Below, in pieces: positions 46,050 to 59,224 of a stretch of DNA of 64,000 bases. Numbering within the stretch: the stretch's first letter is position 1; every line of letters starts with the position of its first letter. A program made the translations under genes and the position numbers. Source of the stretch: Epiperipatus broadwayi (Eukaryota > Onychophora > Udeonychophora > Euonychophora > Peripatidae); the NCBI GenBank assembly GCA_028023455.1, contig JAQFVV010000036.1, positions 5,639,576 through 5,703,575 on the forward strand, in the 5' to 3' direction. A model generated the notes under the pieces. It saw only the letters and a list, made by a program, of their open reading frames with translations, was not told where the DNA came from and made no database searches.

Positions 46050-47671
46050 TTAAAAACTACCCACAAATCCATTCACTTCCCATCCACCCTTAATATTAAA
46101 AGAACTCTTAAATAAGTTAATTGCTTCAGAATCATAAATTTTCAATAATAAAGACTCTTTAATTCTTCTTTTGATTTCATTTCTCTCAAAGAAGACAACC
46201 TTAGCTTCATCAAAATCAATAGTGTGGCCTGTATCTTTTTCATGGACATACAAAGCAGAACTAAGATATCTATTTTTAACTCTACTTTTATGAACCTTTA
46301 CTCTTTCATTTAAACTCAAACTACTCTGACCTATGTAAACCTTCTTACAAAATAAACAAGGAATAAAATATACCACACCAGGAATAGTCTTTCTATCAAA
46401 AACTTCCTTTGTATTATTCAATAAATTATTCAATGTAACACCCCTTTTCCAAGCAATTTTCTTATTTCCAAACAATTTACTATTTCTACACACAATTTTA
46501 TAAGAAGACAATTTAAATGGCAAAGAAATAAAATCATATTTTTCTTTAACCTTTACATCCTTACAAATATTACTATTAAATAAAATACTTTTAACAAATT
46601 TATCAGAGTATCCAACACTTAAATAATCTTTATAAAATTGATATTTCTGAAACAAAGCTACCCCACTAGAATTATTTAATTTAATATTCCTATGACAATA
46701 ATTCCTTAAAGCAGCTACTTTATGAGATACAGACTGATAGCTATCAGGTTTAATTATAGATCTTAATTCTTTACTTTTAACTAAATGACTGCACAATAAA
46801 CAATTAGTTTCTATATTTCTAATCACCAAAAGATCTAAAAAATTTTTAACTTACCAAAATCTAACCCCCCTCCTTCTAACACAAATTTTATAGAAGGATC
46901 AAAACAATTAAACTCATTTACAAATTCCTTCACTTTACCATTCTCAACAACAAATAAACAATCATCAACATATCTGACAAATAATTTTACATATAAACAA
47001 TTCTTTTTAATAATAATTTCCTCTTCCATAAAACTAATATAAACTGAACATACTAAAGGAGAAATAATATAACCTATTATCCACCCTTCCTTAATCCTAT
47101 AAAAATTACCTTTATAAGTAAAATACATAGAATCCTCCAATAACAAAAGCAAATCTTTAATTACCTTAATTTTATTTTTTGATAAAGAACTTTTCTTAAT
47201 CAATACAGACAAAAGAACATCAATACTGCTTAACCTATTAACAGACTGATACATATTTTCAATATCTAAACTTCCAAATACCCAACTACTTTCCATTTTA
47301 AAATTATTAATCTTATCAAAAGCCTCAAAAGAAGAAGAAACTGTGTACTGACCAAAATCAACAAATTGTTTTAAAAAATTATTCAAGAATCTAGAAATAC
47401 CTTCTACAACACTACCTGTAAAATCAAAAATAAATCTTAAAGGAAAACCATCTTTATGAGTTTTAATATTCACAAACATCTTAGCTGATGTAAAATCATT
47501 AGGATAGCATTTTAAATAATCTACTCTATTAAAAATTTTTAAATTAACCATTTTCTTCATAATATCTATCAATTTTCTTTTAATCAAATTACCTGGATTT
47601 TTATCTAACAACATATATTTACCATTATTTAATTCTCTATCCATTTTCTCTTTGAAATCATCTCCTTTCAT
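46050..47671 (-). pseudogene. Penelope-like element polyprotein (RT + GIY-YIG), one frameshift
   Basis: A telomerase-related reverse transcriptase joined to a GIY-YIG endonuclease, the defining pair of Penelope-like retroelements. The first frame (46835-47671, 278 codons) shows KTHKDGFPLRF at residues 70-80. GSLDIENMYQSV (first catalytic Asp) is at 133-144, GWIIGYIISPLVCSVY at 196-211 and RYVDD (catalytic pair) at 233-237. A shift in the A/T run near 46835-46850 leads to the second frame (46050-46829). It has ALRNYCHRN near 40-48, VVYFIPCLFCKKVYIGQS (GIY-YIG core with a Cys pair) near 152-169, an HEKDTGHTIDF stretch near 196-206 and the catalytic-type E in KESLLL. The N-terminus is missing: a stop lies four codons before the first Met. 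About 540 residues remain of the usual 700 or more. Group: Penelope/Poseidon-like by the VYIGQ form, uncertain. Confidence 0.85.
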
Positions 47672-47689
47672 AATAACATATTAATTTGG

Positions 47690-48119
47690 TTAAATAATCA
47701 TGTTATAAAAAAATCTAAAATAATTTTTATTTAAAAACTTTCTTTGAACAATGTATAATATACTGGATTACAATCTATTGGAAGGTTTTCAAATGTCAGA
47801 TTATTTAATTACAAAATAAAATAGTTTGCCTATTTATATATATTAGTTAATAAATTAATGCATTTTGTAATATATATAAATCAACTTGTACAGATATAAG
47901 CTCCAATCACAATGCTTGAAACATTGTTTGTTCATCTTATAATTTAAAAATGACCAATCACTTTGGAGTATACTGTGTATTTGAAATCATCCCTATCAGC
48001 TGCCTAATGATAAGCTTGACACAATACTTAATATCAAATTAGTCATTTACTAATATATGAATATCAGATATTATACCATGAAAAATGCTATGTTATTTTA
48101 GGTGAGAGAATATTGTGTG
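47690..48119. other. AT-rich upstream flank of the PLE
   Basis: Possible 5' part of the PLE, without recognisable coding. Confidence 0.4.
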
Positions 48120-48300
48120 TGTATATATATAACTAAAAAATATTTGAACTTAGACTTTCAAGTTCCCTACAACTAGCCACTCTATCTAATACAACTAATA
48201 CACATGACTACATACATGTAAAAAAAGATAAATAATCTCCAATATATGTATTTCATGCTGAACTAATACTCATATATCATTATACAATAGTGCAAACATT
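48120..48300 (-). repeat. Family A repeat upstream of the PLE, hammerhead decayed
   Basis: Complement has ATATGAGTATTAGTTCAGCA, then TGAAATACATATATTGGAGA and TTATTTATCTTTTTTTACAT, and ends in GTCTAAGTTCAAATA. CTGATGA has decayed to ATATATGA; GAAATAC and TTGG are kept. It lies about 450 bp upstream of the PLE start and on the same strand. Confidence 0.6.
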
Positions 48301-50216
48301 TTTTTCCCAAATAAAAGAAACAAAATTATTCTCATCAACAAAACTGCTAAATTAGGAGACTTGTACCATCCTACAAGCATAAATTAAGGTATGAAATGAA
48401 GTAAATACATTAGTATAGGAACTACCAAGATAATGACCGACTCTGATTAGAACATAGGTAAAATAGTAATACATAGTAGATATAATATGAGCATAGGCAC
48501 AAACCCTGGAAAGGCATACAGTGTTGAGTCATATAGTGTTGATATATGTTATAGATTCATTAAATAACATTAGACCTTTATGCAAGTGCTGGTCCCTAAT
48601 AATTGATTCTCCCCAACTACTATATCATATGTTCAATCCAATTAATTTAAATTAATAAATAATTACTTTAGACCCAATAAAATATCTACCATGAACTTCA
48701 TACACGTATAAGATAATATGAAAATATAAGCCAAAATAAAACTACATACTTGTTTAAATAACTACACTAAGTTAAAATTGATAACGTTTCAAATATTAAA
48801 TATTCACCAATAAAATCAATAACACATTTTCTTAATACTTAATGTACAACATATAAATTAAATAGTTTTTCAATTATAACATATAGAATTTTATGAGTTT
48901 GATTATACTCTTCTTCATTCCCACCATAATGAATATTCCATAATTAAGTGATTCACGTGTAGGCTCTCTAAATATTTGAGATATTTATAAATGAAGGAAC
49001 ATTTATAATACTGTAATGTGTGAAAATGTATCAACTCCATCTAAATAATCTCCTTATGAATGTTTAAAACAGATCCTTTTTTAATACACTGTCACACGAA
49101 CATAGAGTATCCTTCCACATTAACCAATTTCATTATTTTAGCTAGAGTATTCCTCAAAAGTTAATAAACTTCATTACTTCTATGTAGTTATTACACTAAA
49201 GTTAAAACATTTCATACTTTTTAATTTAGCAAGTGAATGTTCAAGACTAGGAATGATTGGGCAAATAAACAAATATCCCATAATTTCCATGGCAGTTATA
49301 AAATAATTTCTGATTGGCTGTTATTTTCTTTCACAGCTATATTATTATTTCAACACACAGAGCTGAAATGTTATCTCCAATATAAATTCAAAGTGGGATA
49401 TAGTTAAATCTTTATCATTCAGACACTTTAATATTGTTATAGCATTTTGCTCCACATATATATGATATAATTATATAATTTAAAGCCATAAAAGTAAAAT
49501 ATTATATCCAAGGTTAATATATTTTGTAAGCAATAAAATATATTTCAAGATAGACCGACTTTTAAAATTGTTATTCCCATAGTTATGGTTGATACGACTA
49601 ATACATTTTGATTGCAGACATTTTGAAACATAATCAGCAGTTAGATTCTTGGCTAGCAGACTCAAGCAGACCTGTTTAAATTCAGCCACTCATATTGTCG
49701 TTAACACATAATAACATTGCAAATTTGAATTATATATAAAAATAATTTAATTTAATTCCTTTATTTGTCCTTAATATTAAGGAGTAGTTTTCATATGTGC
49801 TACATGTTTAAAAAGAGAAACTTTACACACACCCTCTTCTATCCTCATTAAAAAAAAATCTCTGAACATAGTCTTTCCTTTCATCCAATTACATTTCTCT
49901 TCATTTATATATTTCTGTTAAAAATGAAAAAAGAAAAAAAAGTGTTTATTGTATTCTATCAACTAATTCAAGACAAATTAAATAAATCATTTTGATTAAA
50001 CCAATGTTAATCTTTAGGATCAGTTAAAGGAAAATAAATACTGACTATCAACTGATCTATTTTAACATTATTATCTTTAACACTGTTTATATTAATTTAT
50101 TGCATCATATGAAACACTAGTTTATAACCACTGATAAAATTAAATATGGATCATTAGATAAATACATGAAAAAAGAGATAGAGAGTAGATAGGTTATCAG
50201 AAAAGTAGGCAGAACA
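48301..50216. other. AT-rich sequence, nothing recognised
   Basis: No supported feature. Confidence 0.4.
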
Positions 50217-50638
<422 letters not shown>

Positions 50639-53600
50639 TACATTTTACATAGAAGACGAAATTTATTCAAAAATATAAATAGAACATATTTTTTAAATAT
50701 TTAATAATTATATTTTAATACTGATTATGGAAACTAAACCAGGCAAATTTATAACATAAATTTATTTTCTATAAATGTCAAAAAATATATTAATTAAATT
50801 TGGCAACCAAAGACAAATTGATATTTCTAAGTCGTATTTCTTTTCTATCAAATAACTTTGCTAACATTTGGTTAGATCTGACAGGCAAGGTTCTTACAAT
50901 AAACTTTTATCTTTTATGAAAAATAAAAAGATACGGGATTTATAATTAAATAAGTTAAAATATAATCCAGATGTTTGTAGAAGTCATAGATAATAGAAAC
51001 AAATGATTATTTCTAATAAAAAAATCAAGTTATTTTATTTTTCCAAAATTCACCAATTTTAGGCAACTTATAAAAACATAAATTATAATTTATGAAGATA
51101 AAAATAAACATATACATATATAAATGGCCAACTTAAATTGATTTATTTTTGACATATAAATATGAATTAGATCATAATTTATTACAAAGGGCTACATCAA
51201 TCGGAAAAAATGAAATTAAAAAACTAGAACACCATTATATGAGAAATTTAACTTAAATGTTTGATTAAAAATAAAACAATAAAATATTATTCATGTAATC
51301 ATCAGAAATTGGTATATTAACAGTAACTAATATTACTTAATTTGTTTTGGCCATTTACATTAGGTCACTTCTGGATTAACTGAAAACATGTATAAAACAA
51401 TTAAACATTTATAAAATATATAAAATATTAACAACAATTTTATGTCTAATATGAATTTTAAAATTATAAAATTAAAAAAATGTAAAAAATGGAATACTTT
51501 TAGTATATCAATCAGAAGCTAATTATATTATGGTGAAACAGTAAGGTCTGCTTTGCAGATTTTCGTTTCACCTTTTCTTACCTATTTCCTACCCTCATAC
51601 CTTAGTTTGAACCCCAATCTATCGTAGTGTGTCTGCAATACGCTTATATACCGAAAATCCCGCCTAATTTTAAACCACGAGTACAATGCTCGTATTATAT
51701 ATATAAGTCATTCCCAAATAAATAAAAGGTTATAGATTATGTATATGTTCACATAATTTTGATTTATTAAAAGGTAGGTTATATGAGTTGTAATTGCGCA
51801 CACACTATGGTATGCATTTTAAAAACATATCAAAATTATAAATTGTTAAAGTTATTTTGTTTGAATCTATTTACAAATATATTACTGTCGTAATATATTT
51901 TGATTTAAAATAAAATTCATTTAGTAAATATTCGTTTAGTAAATAGATTCAAATATTGCAATTTAGAAGTAAAGTAATTTTCGTTTAATTTAATAAAAGT
52001 CATTCCAAATATTTCTTTAAAATAAATGAGGGACAATAGTTTAATTAGCTAATATTATATAAGTTTTATCTAAAAACAGCAGATGTCCACTTAAGGTTTT
52101 CTTTAATTAATAAAAGTAATTTTTAATTAAATCTAGTTTGTAATCCGAATGTCGACAGGGAAATTAACAAAAGAAATTAATTAATGTTGAATTCCTTTAG
52201 ACATTGGGATAGATTTAATTACAGCTGATAAGTCCGATATATTTTTGTAATGCTCCAGGGCAGTTCTATTGTTAACGTCTACTATAAAAAGAATGGTTTT
52301 CTTTTGTTCTCCAGTTAGTTCTTCTAATGTTTCTAAGAGAAATCATTCTGAGGTCTAATGTGTCTAACCAAAATTATTGTAGTAATTTGTAAATCTTGAC
52401 ATGACAGAGTAGAGTGCAAGAAGGCTATTTCTCTCCGAAATGGTCATATGCTGCCATAGACCATCAGAAGTTATCACATGGGGAACCCCGGAACTGCTGC
52501 TGCTGCCAAAAATATGAACATTTCCAGATTTTGCTGTTTAATTATATAAAAACCTGCCGACCATCAATCTGCCTAAAAATGCTTCTCCAGAGGTAACCCT
52601 AAATTAACCCAAGAGCTCTTGTGAATCCTAACTAACATGCTATAGCTATTTAAAATTGTTTTCCTTATATTTCACATAAATTCATTATGTATTTCTTTAA
52701 CGTGTTAATATAATATAATCAACAGTTTTGCTCTATCCTTGGGTTAATATTTTCTATTTATAAAGCTTTCTTTTATTTTATTATGATAATGTGTCAGAAT
52801 CGTCTTTGACTGAGTGAACTATTCCCTTTATTGAAAGTAAGATGCCGCTATTAAGGCATATTTTAAATTTATAATTTTCCAATTTTATTATCTTGCAAAT
52901 CACTCGTTCGAGGGCGATTCTATTCTTTAATATATAATATAATCACATAATTTAAAATCTACATGTTATTGATTTTAATCTAATATGAGAGTATGTGCAA
53001 GGTCAATGATTAAATGTGTCCCCTAATGCATAATTGCGTATATAAATCTATACTTACTTTTCAAACCTGCAAGCATGCATTTTCCTATTTTAATTACCGT
53101 GTTCTACTTTAATTATAAAGTTCATCATTGACGTCGAGAATGTGTGGACCCTTTTAAATGAATTTCAGGGAATTTGATTGGGCATTTCTCTTAATCCGAG
53201 TAAAACCCATTTAGTATGTTTTTATATACACTAGTCTCGTATTGCTGGTAAATGAATTGGTTGCTGAGACCGCTTTGTTTTATTTGTCCAAAGATTCTTT
53301 ACACGGCAAAGTCCATTCTTTTTGCTTATTGCAAGTTTCCAGGCAGAGGGTGTCCCAAATGACACCCCTGGAAATTAAACACAATCGTCACACAGTCGCT
53401 AAGTTTCGGCTGTTCATAAAATACTTTCCTATGGGTTAGCGGCAAGATGCCCTCCGTAATTATTCCGAATCTTCAATATTGTTTTATTTTATATTTATTT
53501 TACAAAGCATCCGTGACTTAAACATGTCACACCCTCCAACTTTAATAAATTCATTATCAGCAATACTGACCTCCCAATGTAACTCTATTATTATTATTAT

Positions 53601-54452
53601 TCTCGAATAAATGCCTTGATCACATTCCCACTTTGTTGCTTAGTAAGCTTTTGTCCATGCTATTCTCGATATCAATAAATATTTTATAATACTTAATTTC
53701 AAATATTTTCTTAAACTTGTATAATTGCTCAAAGCACCTCGCACATGTTCCTATCTCGTCAAGCACATTATTGTAATGCTATTAGCCCGAGGAATAGAAT
53801 TCATCACTTTGTTTTAAAGTCTTTTGTCAGTTGTGGGAATATAATGCCTACAATTATTTAATACGTGTCCCTGTCTCATATAAGCAGACAGTGGTGTTAT
53901 ATATATAATTTATATAAATAAATTGGGTGAAATTATTTAAAACTAAATTTGATCTCTTATTTTATTTGATTCCTATCACTGTCTCAGTCTATATATATAT
54001 TTTTTTTCTGCATTTCTTTTGTAAATCCATAGACGTTAATTAGCCACCCAAACTTCTTTAGTATAGTCTTTTGTTTCTCCCTGACCACCAGGCACTGGTC
54101 AAAGGTCATACTAGTAGTGGCATCAGATGCGTTGTCACGTAGATGGCGCTGTTAAATTTGGGCTTTAGATTCGAACTTAGTATATCTAGAAGGCAACCCC
54201 TCCTAGAATGTTCAGTTTCATGTCTGGGGTTTGAATTCTGCAGTGTGTTAGTGAGATAGACGATTCTGACTGTTACAATGGGAAGTAATCATTGCGCGCA
54301 CGCATGGGTATATATATATAATTTCAATATTAATCACATTTTTTTAGCTGGAACTAGCAATTAAACAAAGATTTTTTGACAGATAATAATTATTAGACCT
54401 TAGGATTAAAGTTTTTAATTTCGGAAAATTTCATCATCAACTTGCATTTTTA
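50639..54452. other. Unassigned sequence
   Basis: Mostly AT-rich. Slightly GC-richer patches (51540-51690, 52400-52620, 53240-53450, 54050-54260) were checked for Popeye-like exons and transposon motifs without a match. Confidence 0.4.
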
Positions 54453-54560
54453 GTCAAGTGTCATTAGCCGAGAGGTCATCACACCCGCCTTGCAAGCAAG
54501 TAGTTGGTTGCAGATGGGTATGGGTTTGCGTCCCAGCCGATGCTATGACATATGAAAAAA
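54453..54560 (+). repeat. tRNA-like short SINE, divergent copy
   Basis: GTCAAGTGTCATTAGCCGAG, anticodon loop CTTGCAA (UGC), and GGTTTGCGTCCC as B box, ending CGATGCTATGACATATG and an A run. Extra bases lie in the variable region. Confidence 0.6.
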
Positions 54561-54719
54561 ACTTGCATTTTTACTCATTGTCTTTAACATCGATTGAAAT
54601 TTCACGGTTATTATATCAAATGTAAAAGATGTTACACACAAACATATTATATGCACTATTCTTATTCTAAATAAGAAGACATAATAATATATTTCAGTTT
54701 ATAAATTGTCAAATCGATT
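54561..54719. other. AT-rich spacer
   Basis: Nothing recognised. Confidence 0.3.
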
Positions 54720-55430
54720 TTCAGCAACTCTATCTTGTAAATAAAGCTTGAATTTCAAACAGCACGGTTAAGAGGCAATCTCTCGACTATACACAGCAAT
54801 GTTAAGTATATTGAAAAACATACTTATTCAAACAATGAACATGAAATTTTAATTTAAAATTATCTTAAATTGCTCATAAACAAACATATTTAATTTTACA
54901 TATACAAACGACTAATACATTAGTCGTTTTAAACTTTGCAATCTCCCAACATAAATATATAAGAAATAGACCCAGTGCATATTGCTAGCTGAAAATTCAG
55001 ATATAAAAGGTCAAATTTGAATTTTCAGCTAGTGATATGCACTGGGTCTAATTCTTATAAATTTATTTTGGGAAAGTGCTAATTTTAAAATGATTAATGT
55101 AGTAGTCTTTTTTTCAAAAAAAAATAATCCAAATATATATTGCTAGCTGAAAATTCAAATATAAAAATGATAAATTACTTTCCCAAACATAATTTTGGGA
55201 GGATGATTTGTCATGTAAAATCATTCTTTGTATGCCAAATTAAGCGTGTTTCTTTATGAACAATTTAAGATCAATGATATAGTTTAAATGTTATGCTCCT
55301 TGTTTGAATAAGTATGTATTTTAATATACTTAAGGACATTACAGCAAATGATCAAGAGGTTACCTCTTGGCCATGCTTTCTGAAATTCCGATTTTATCTT
55401 TATGCACAAGGTAGCATTGTTGATAAAATA
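54720..55430. repeat. Palindromic element of about 0.7 kb
   Basis: Outer arms: ACATACTTATTCAAACAATG near 54818 mirrors CTTGTTTGAATAAGTATGTA near 55300. CAACTCTATCTTGT near 54724 mirrors ACAAGGTAGCATTGTTG near 55407. The centre (about 54941-55075) is a tight hairpin with GACCCAGTGCATATTGCTAG against CTAGTGATATGCACTGGGTC. Confidence 0.75.
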
Positions 55431-56089
55431 TAATGTTTGAGGGGGTATTGATCTGACATTTTATATTTGAATTTACAGCAAGTGATATCACTGATATATT
55501 TCAGTTCGTGTACAAATATTAATTGTATTTATTCAAGTTATTGGATATAAAGTGTATATAATGTGATTGTAATCTTAGAGTATTTTATTCTTGAAAAAAA
55601 AAAAATTAAATGCAAACAAAATTCAATGTTTTATACATACTAAACTATCTTCCAAACAAGCACATAATATATACCAAATGCTTAAAAAAAAAAATCAATA
55701 CAATTAGCTTAACTCTTTATCTTGAAAGAATTCTTAATAAAGTAGGATATAAATGTGCATTTTTGTGACTGCTTAAGTATCTGAACTCTACTTATGACAG
55801 CAAAAATATTACATTTAATAATAATAAGCTAAATAAGAAAAGTAAACAAAAATTTATTTATATTGCAAGTAATAATATTTAAAACATTAAAGACAAAATA
55901 TTTTTTATTTGTTTGACTCCAAAATTGTATTTGAAAAATATCATTTTGGTTTTATTGTTTTCACAAATCAAAATTACGAAAACAAAATTATATTTGGTGT
56001 ATTTGCTAAATTACTAGGGCAAAAGAAATGGATTTATTTTGTTTAATGTAGTTGCTATTTTTTGCTCCCAAGCTAAAACATAAAGTTTT
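55431..56089. other. AT-rich sequence, nothing recognised
   Basis: No supported feature. Confidence 0.4.
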
Positions 56090-56405
56090 AGTTTTATTAA
56101 ATTAACCATATGTAAATAAGCATTTATTTTTATAGCGCTATGTTTATAATTGTGACACATTTAAGGATCAGCCTTTCAAACTGTTATGCATGCGATTTTT
56201 AGGAGTGTTAATAATAAATGAATACTTTCACTCCCAACACAAGATATAGTATTTTTGAAAAAATAAAATGAATCCACTTATTCTTTCAGACCCAAATGCT
56301 TATATATGAGCAAATCTTAAGTACTGGAAGTGAAAGCGTGAGGATAGACCACTCACTTTAAATTACTGTTTACAATGTCTGAATAAATGATGTCAATGAA
56401 ATTAA
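56090..56405 (-). repeat. 340-bp repeat, circularly permuted copy
   Basis: It matches 18516-18881 in inverted orientation, but the order is permuted. Here the CATATGTAAATAAGCATTTA block comes first, passes continuously through CAGCCTTTCAAACTG, and ends at GTCAATGAAATTAACCATAT. In the other copy these are the end, the junction and the interior. ATTAACCATAT occurs at both edges. Confidence 0.7.
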
Positions 56406-57295
56406 CCATATAAGTTGATTTTTAAACATCCCTTCCGATTTCAATCCAAAATAAGATAGAAGAATTTTAAAAAAAATATAAACAACATTAAAAAAGTTAG
56501 TATACAAAAACCTAAGGTAAACTGTACAATTCTTTACATCATAGCTACAGACTTTATCATTACATAAAGGTTAAAACAGGAAAGCCATTTAAAGACGATT
56601 AAAAAAGTGTTAAATAACTTTTTTAATACTAATTTATAAGATGATGTATCATGTCTACTCTATTTCTATAAATTTTATCAAATTAAGATTCTCTATTTGT
56701 GATTATGGATGTCATTTTTGTTTTGTGATTTGCAAAAATATTTAATGCACTTATACTAAATAAATCAGAAATGTGATTTTGATAACCAAGATTTATTTAT
56801 TTATTTATTTATTTTAATGTTAGTATTAAATGTCAATTTTTATTTTAGCAAAAAATACTTGTTATTTCACTATGAAGTCAGATATATTTTAAGGTATTAT
56901 GAAATAAAACAAAAATATTATTGAATGGTTTATGCAAATATAATATTGTTATACTCCCAATAATGTGAATACCACACATGAGTAAATGAATGCAGGCATA
57001 TTTATGAGGAGAGACATGCAGACATTGTTAAATAGTGTGGGCATTATTTTTAATGCATGATATGTGAAATGTGAGATTTATTTGATAGAGTAAAATAAAA
57101 GTTTGTTATTTGCATGATATTATTACCAACATATACATATCAGTATATTTTTAATATGTTTTATCTTTTGTCAGCAGCTTAGTTTAGTCCCAATATATAA
57201 AACAATCTTAATTTAACATTTTTGCTATTGGTGGAACTTTAACGTTTTTTTTTTTTTTCAAATCAGTGATTGTAGTGCCTCAACAACCATCTTTC
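56406..57295. other. AT-rich sequence, nothing recognised
   Basis: No supported feature. Confidence 0.4.
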
Positions 57296-57299
57296 TACC

Positions 57300-57360
57300 T
57301 TTTATAACCAGTGGATGGCTTGTGTGACCAAGTCGAAATGTCAGTTTATCAATATTTAAA
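57300..57360 (+). ncRNA. Hammerhead-like motif, family F, decayed
   Basis: A 6-bp stem II (GGCTTG/CAAGTC, 57317-57334) is followed by GAAATGTC with the site after C57342. In front, GTGGAT stands where CTGATGA is expected. TTTATAACCAG and AGTTTATC can partly pair as stem I. Confidence 0.35.
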
Positions 57361-57861
57361 ATATTTTAACATGGATGAACCTGCAAAATATGTCTTTTAT
57401 ATATATATACTTTTAATTCTTTTTAACTCAAAATTATTAAGTTACATGGATAAATTTTTATTTATTGATCTTTCTTAATTATTTTTGTCAACTTTATTTA
57501 TATTTTAATTTAATATATATTATTTAAAGACACAGTTTGTTACTATTTATTCTTGATATTTGCCATTTATTGGAGGAAAGGAATTCACATGTTCTATAAA
57601 TCTAGGTATTTTTCATATCTGTTTTTAGAATGAACTATTTTAATCAACTGTTACATTAAATTTTTGGTACACATAGTATAAAAGACAGAATTCTCATATT
57701 TAGGTATATGAAGTATTAATGTAATGGAGATATCTGGGGGAAAAAGAAATATGCATACATTCTGTTAGAATGATCATCGATATAGATGTCTTTAATAACC
57801 TCTATCATTCCACAAATTCTTGAAGCATGTGAATAAAGATACTGTAAAAGACAAATGATAC
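57361..57861. other. AT-rich sequence, nothing recognised
   Basis: No supported feature. Confidence 0.4.
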
Positions 57862-57969
57862 TGTCAAGCATTGGTGGTTGAGAGGTCAGTGACAGCTGCT
57901 TTACAAGCAGTTGTCCCGGGTGAGCGGGTTCACTTCCCGGCTGATGCTATGACACATGCGGAAAAAAAG
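57862..57969 (+). repeat. tRNA-Val-like short SINE
   Basis: TGTCAAGCATTGGTGGTTGA, anticodon loop TTTACAA, B-box-like GGTTCACTTCC, GCTATGACACATG and an A-rich tail. An imperfect duplication (AAAGACAAATGATACTGT versus AAAGACAATGACACTGT) flanks it. Confidence 0.75.
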
Positions 57970-58779
57970 ACAATGACACTGTTATATACTTTTAAGGACA
58001 TCTATAAAAAGATATTAAGACAAGGAAAAAGACAAAAGTTGAATTACTCCATGAGTGTATGTTTATATATGGGCTAAAGATAATCTCTAGTTTAATATAT
58101 GATTATTGACAATTATTACTGTATTTATAAAATATATTATGTCAAAGTTATGAGTGGAGTAAGTTTAACACTTGTATTTCAAAATGAAGCAATAGTCATT
58201 AATTGTCCTTGCTGGTACCAATGTGTAGTCATCATCATTTAGAAAGATGTGACAGCACACCTTGTTTAACATTTATTAAAAATGTGGACATCATATAATA
58301 GTATTTTGGATTTGGTAAATGCACTTTTAGATGATAAAAATATTTTCAAACACACCTAAATTATAAGCAGTATAAACTGTATTTCCATTACAACTATTCT
58401 GATACATGAAAATTTATTGCCCCAAAAAATGTACTGAGATGATTTACAAAATGTTATTTTATTGTAATAAATGGCAATTTGGGATGACTTAAATAACAAA
58501 AGGTATTCCCTAGTGTAATGCCAACTGTAGTATGTTTGCATAATCAGTGATTGCAGGATAATAGAGCATTTTTTATCAATGAAGTCTGATACTTAGAGTG
58601 AAAGTAAGGGGTAGTTTTTGATTTATCATAGCTGGTACCAAAAATAATAAAATGATTCTTAAGACGCAATGTAACTGAATTAGTATCTTTCATTATTTCA
58701 GCTCATTATAACTGTCTAAATGATTTTTTCCATTTTTCAATATTTATCTTATGTATATTTGCAGCAAAAATTATATTTC

Positions 58780-58882
58780 TGTCAAGCATTGGTGGGCAAG
58801 AGGTCAGCGATGGCTGCTTTACAAGCAGTTGTCCCGGATTAGCAGGTTCACTTCCCGGCTGATGCTATGACACATGAGGAAA
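58780..58882 (+). repeat. tRNA-Val-like short SINE with perfect target-site duplication
   Basis: Same structure as the copy 900 bp upstream. AAAAATTATATTTCT flanks it perfectly at 58766-58780 and 58883-58897 (15 bp), showing insertion by target-primed retrotransposition. Confidence 0.85.
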
Positions 58883-58900
58883 AAAAATTATATTTCTTGT

Positions 58901-59224
58901 ATGACCTTACCAATTACCATAAAAAAAATTGTAGGTAATTAATTATACGTTCATTTAAAAAATGACGTTCATTTTATAAACATTTCAGGAATACAGACCT
59001 TAGAGAATAAAATGTATATAACATGTATTCGATATTTAGAGAATAGTTTGTTAAAGATGTGTGAAAGAATGATATTACTTGGACTTACTGAAGAGACTAG
59101 TTCAATAAAAATGCATCTTCGAAAAGATTTACAATGTACTTGTGTTTATAACCATACATTTGAAATATAAATCTGAAATATATATATATATATATATATC
59201 ATTTTCCTTCATTTTTAACAATTA
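58901..59224. other. AT-rich sequence with a (TA)n run at 59179-59199
   Basis: Nothing else recognised. Confidence 0.4.

Noticed and set aside
52400-53450. GC-richer patches as candidate additional POPDC exons
   Set aside because: No Popeye-like peptide and no acceptor-ORF-donor arrangement in phase with the known exons.
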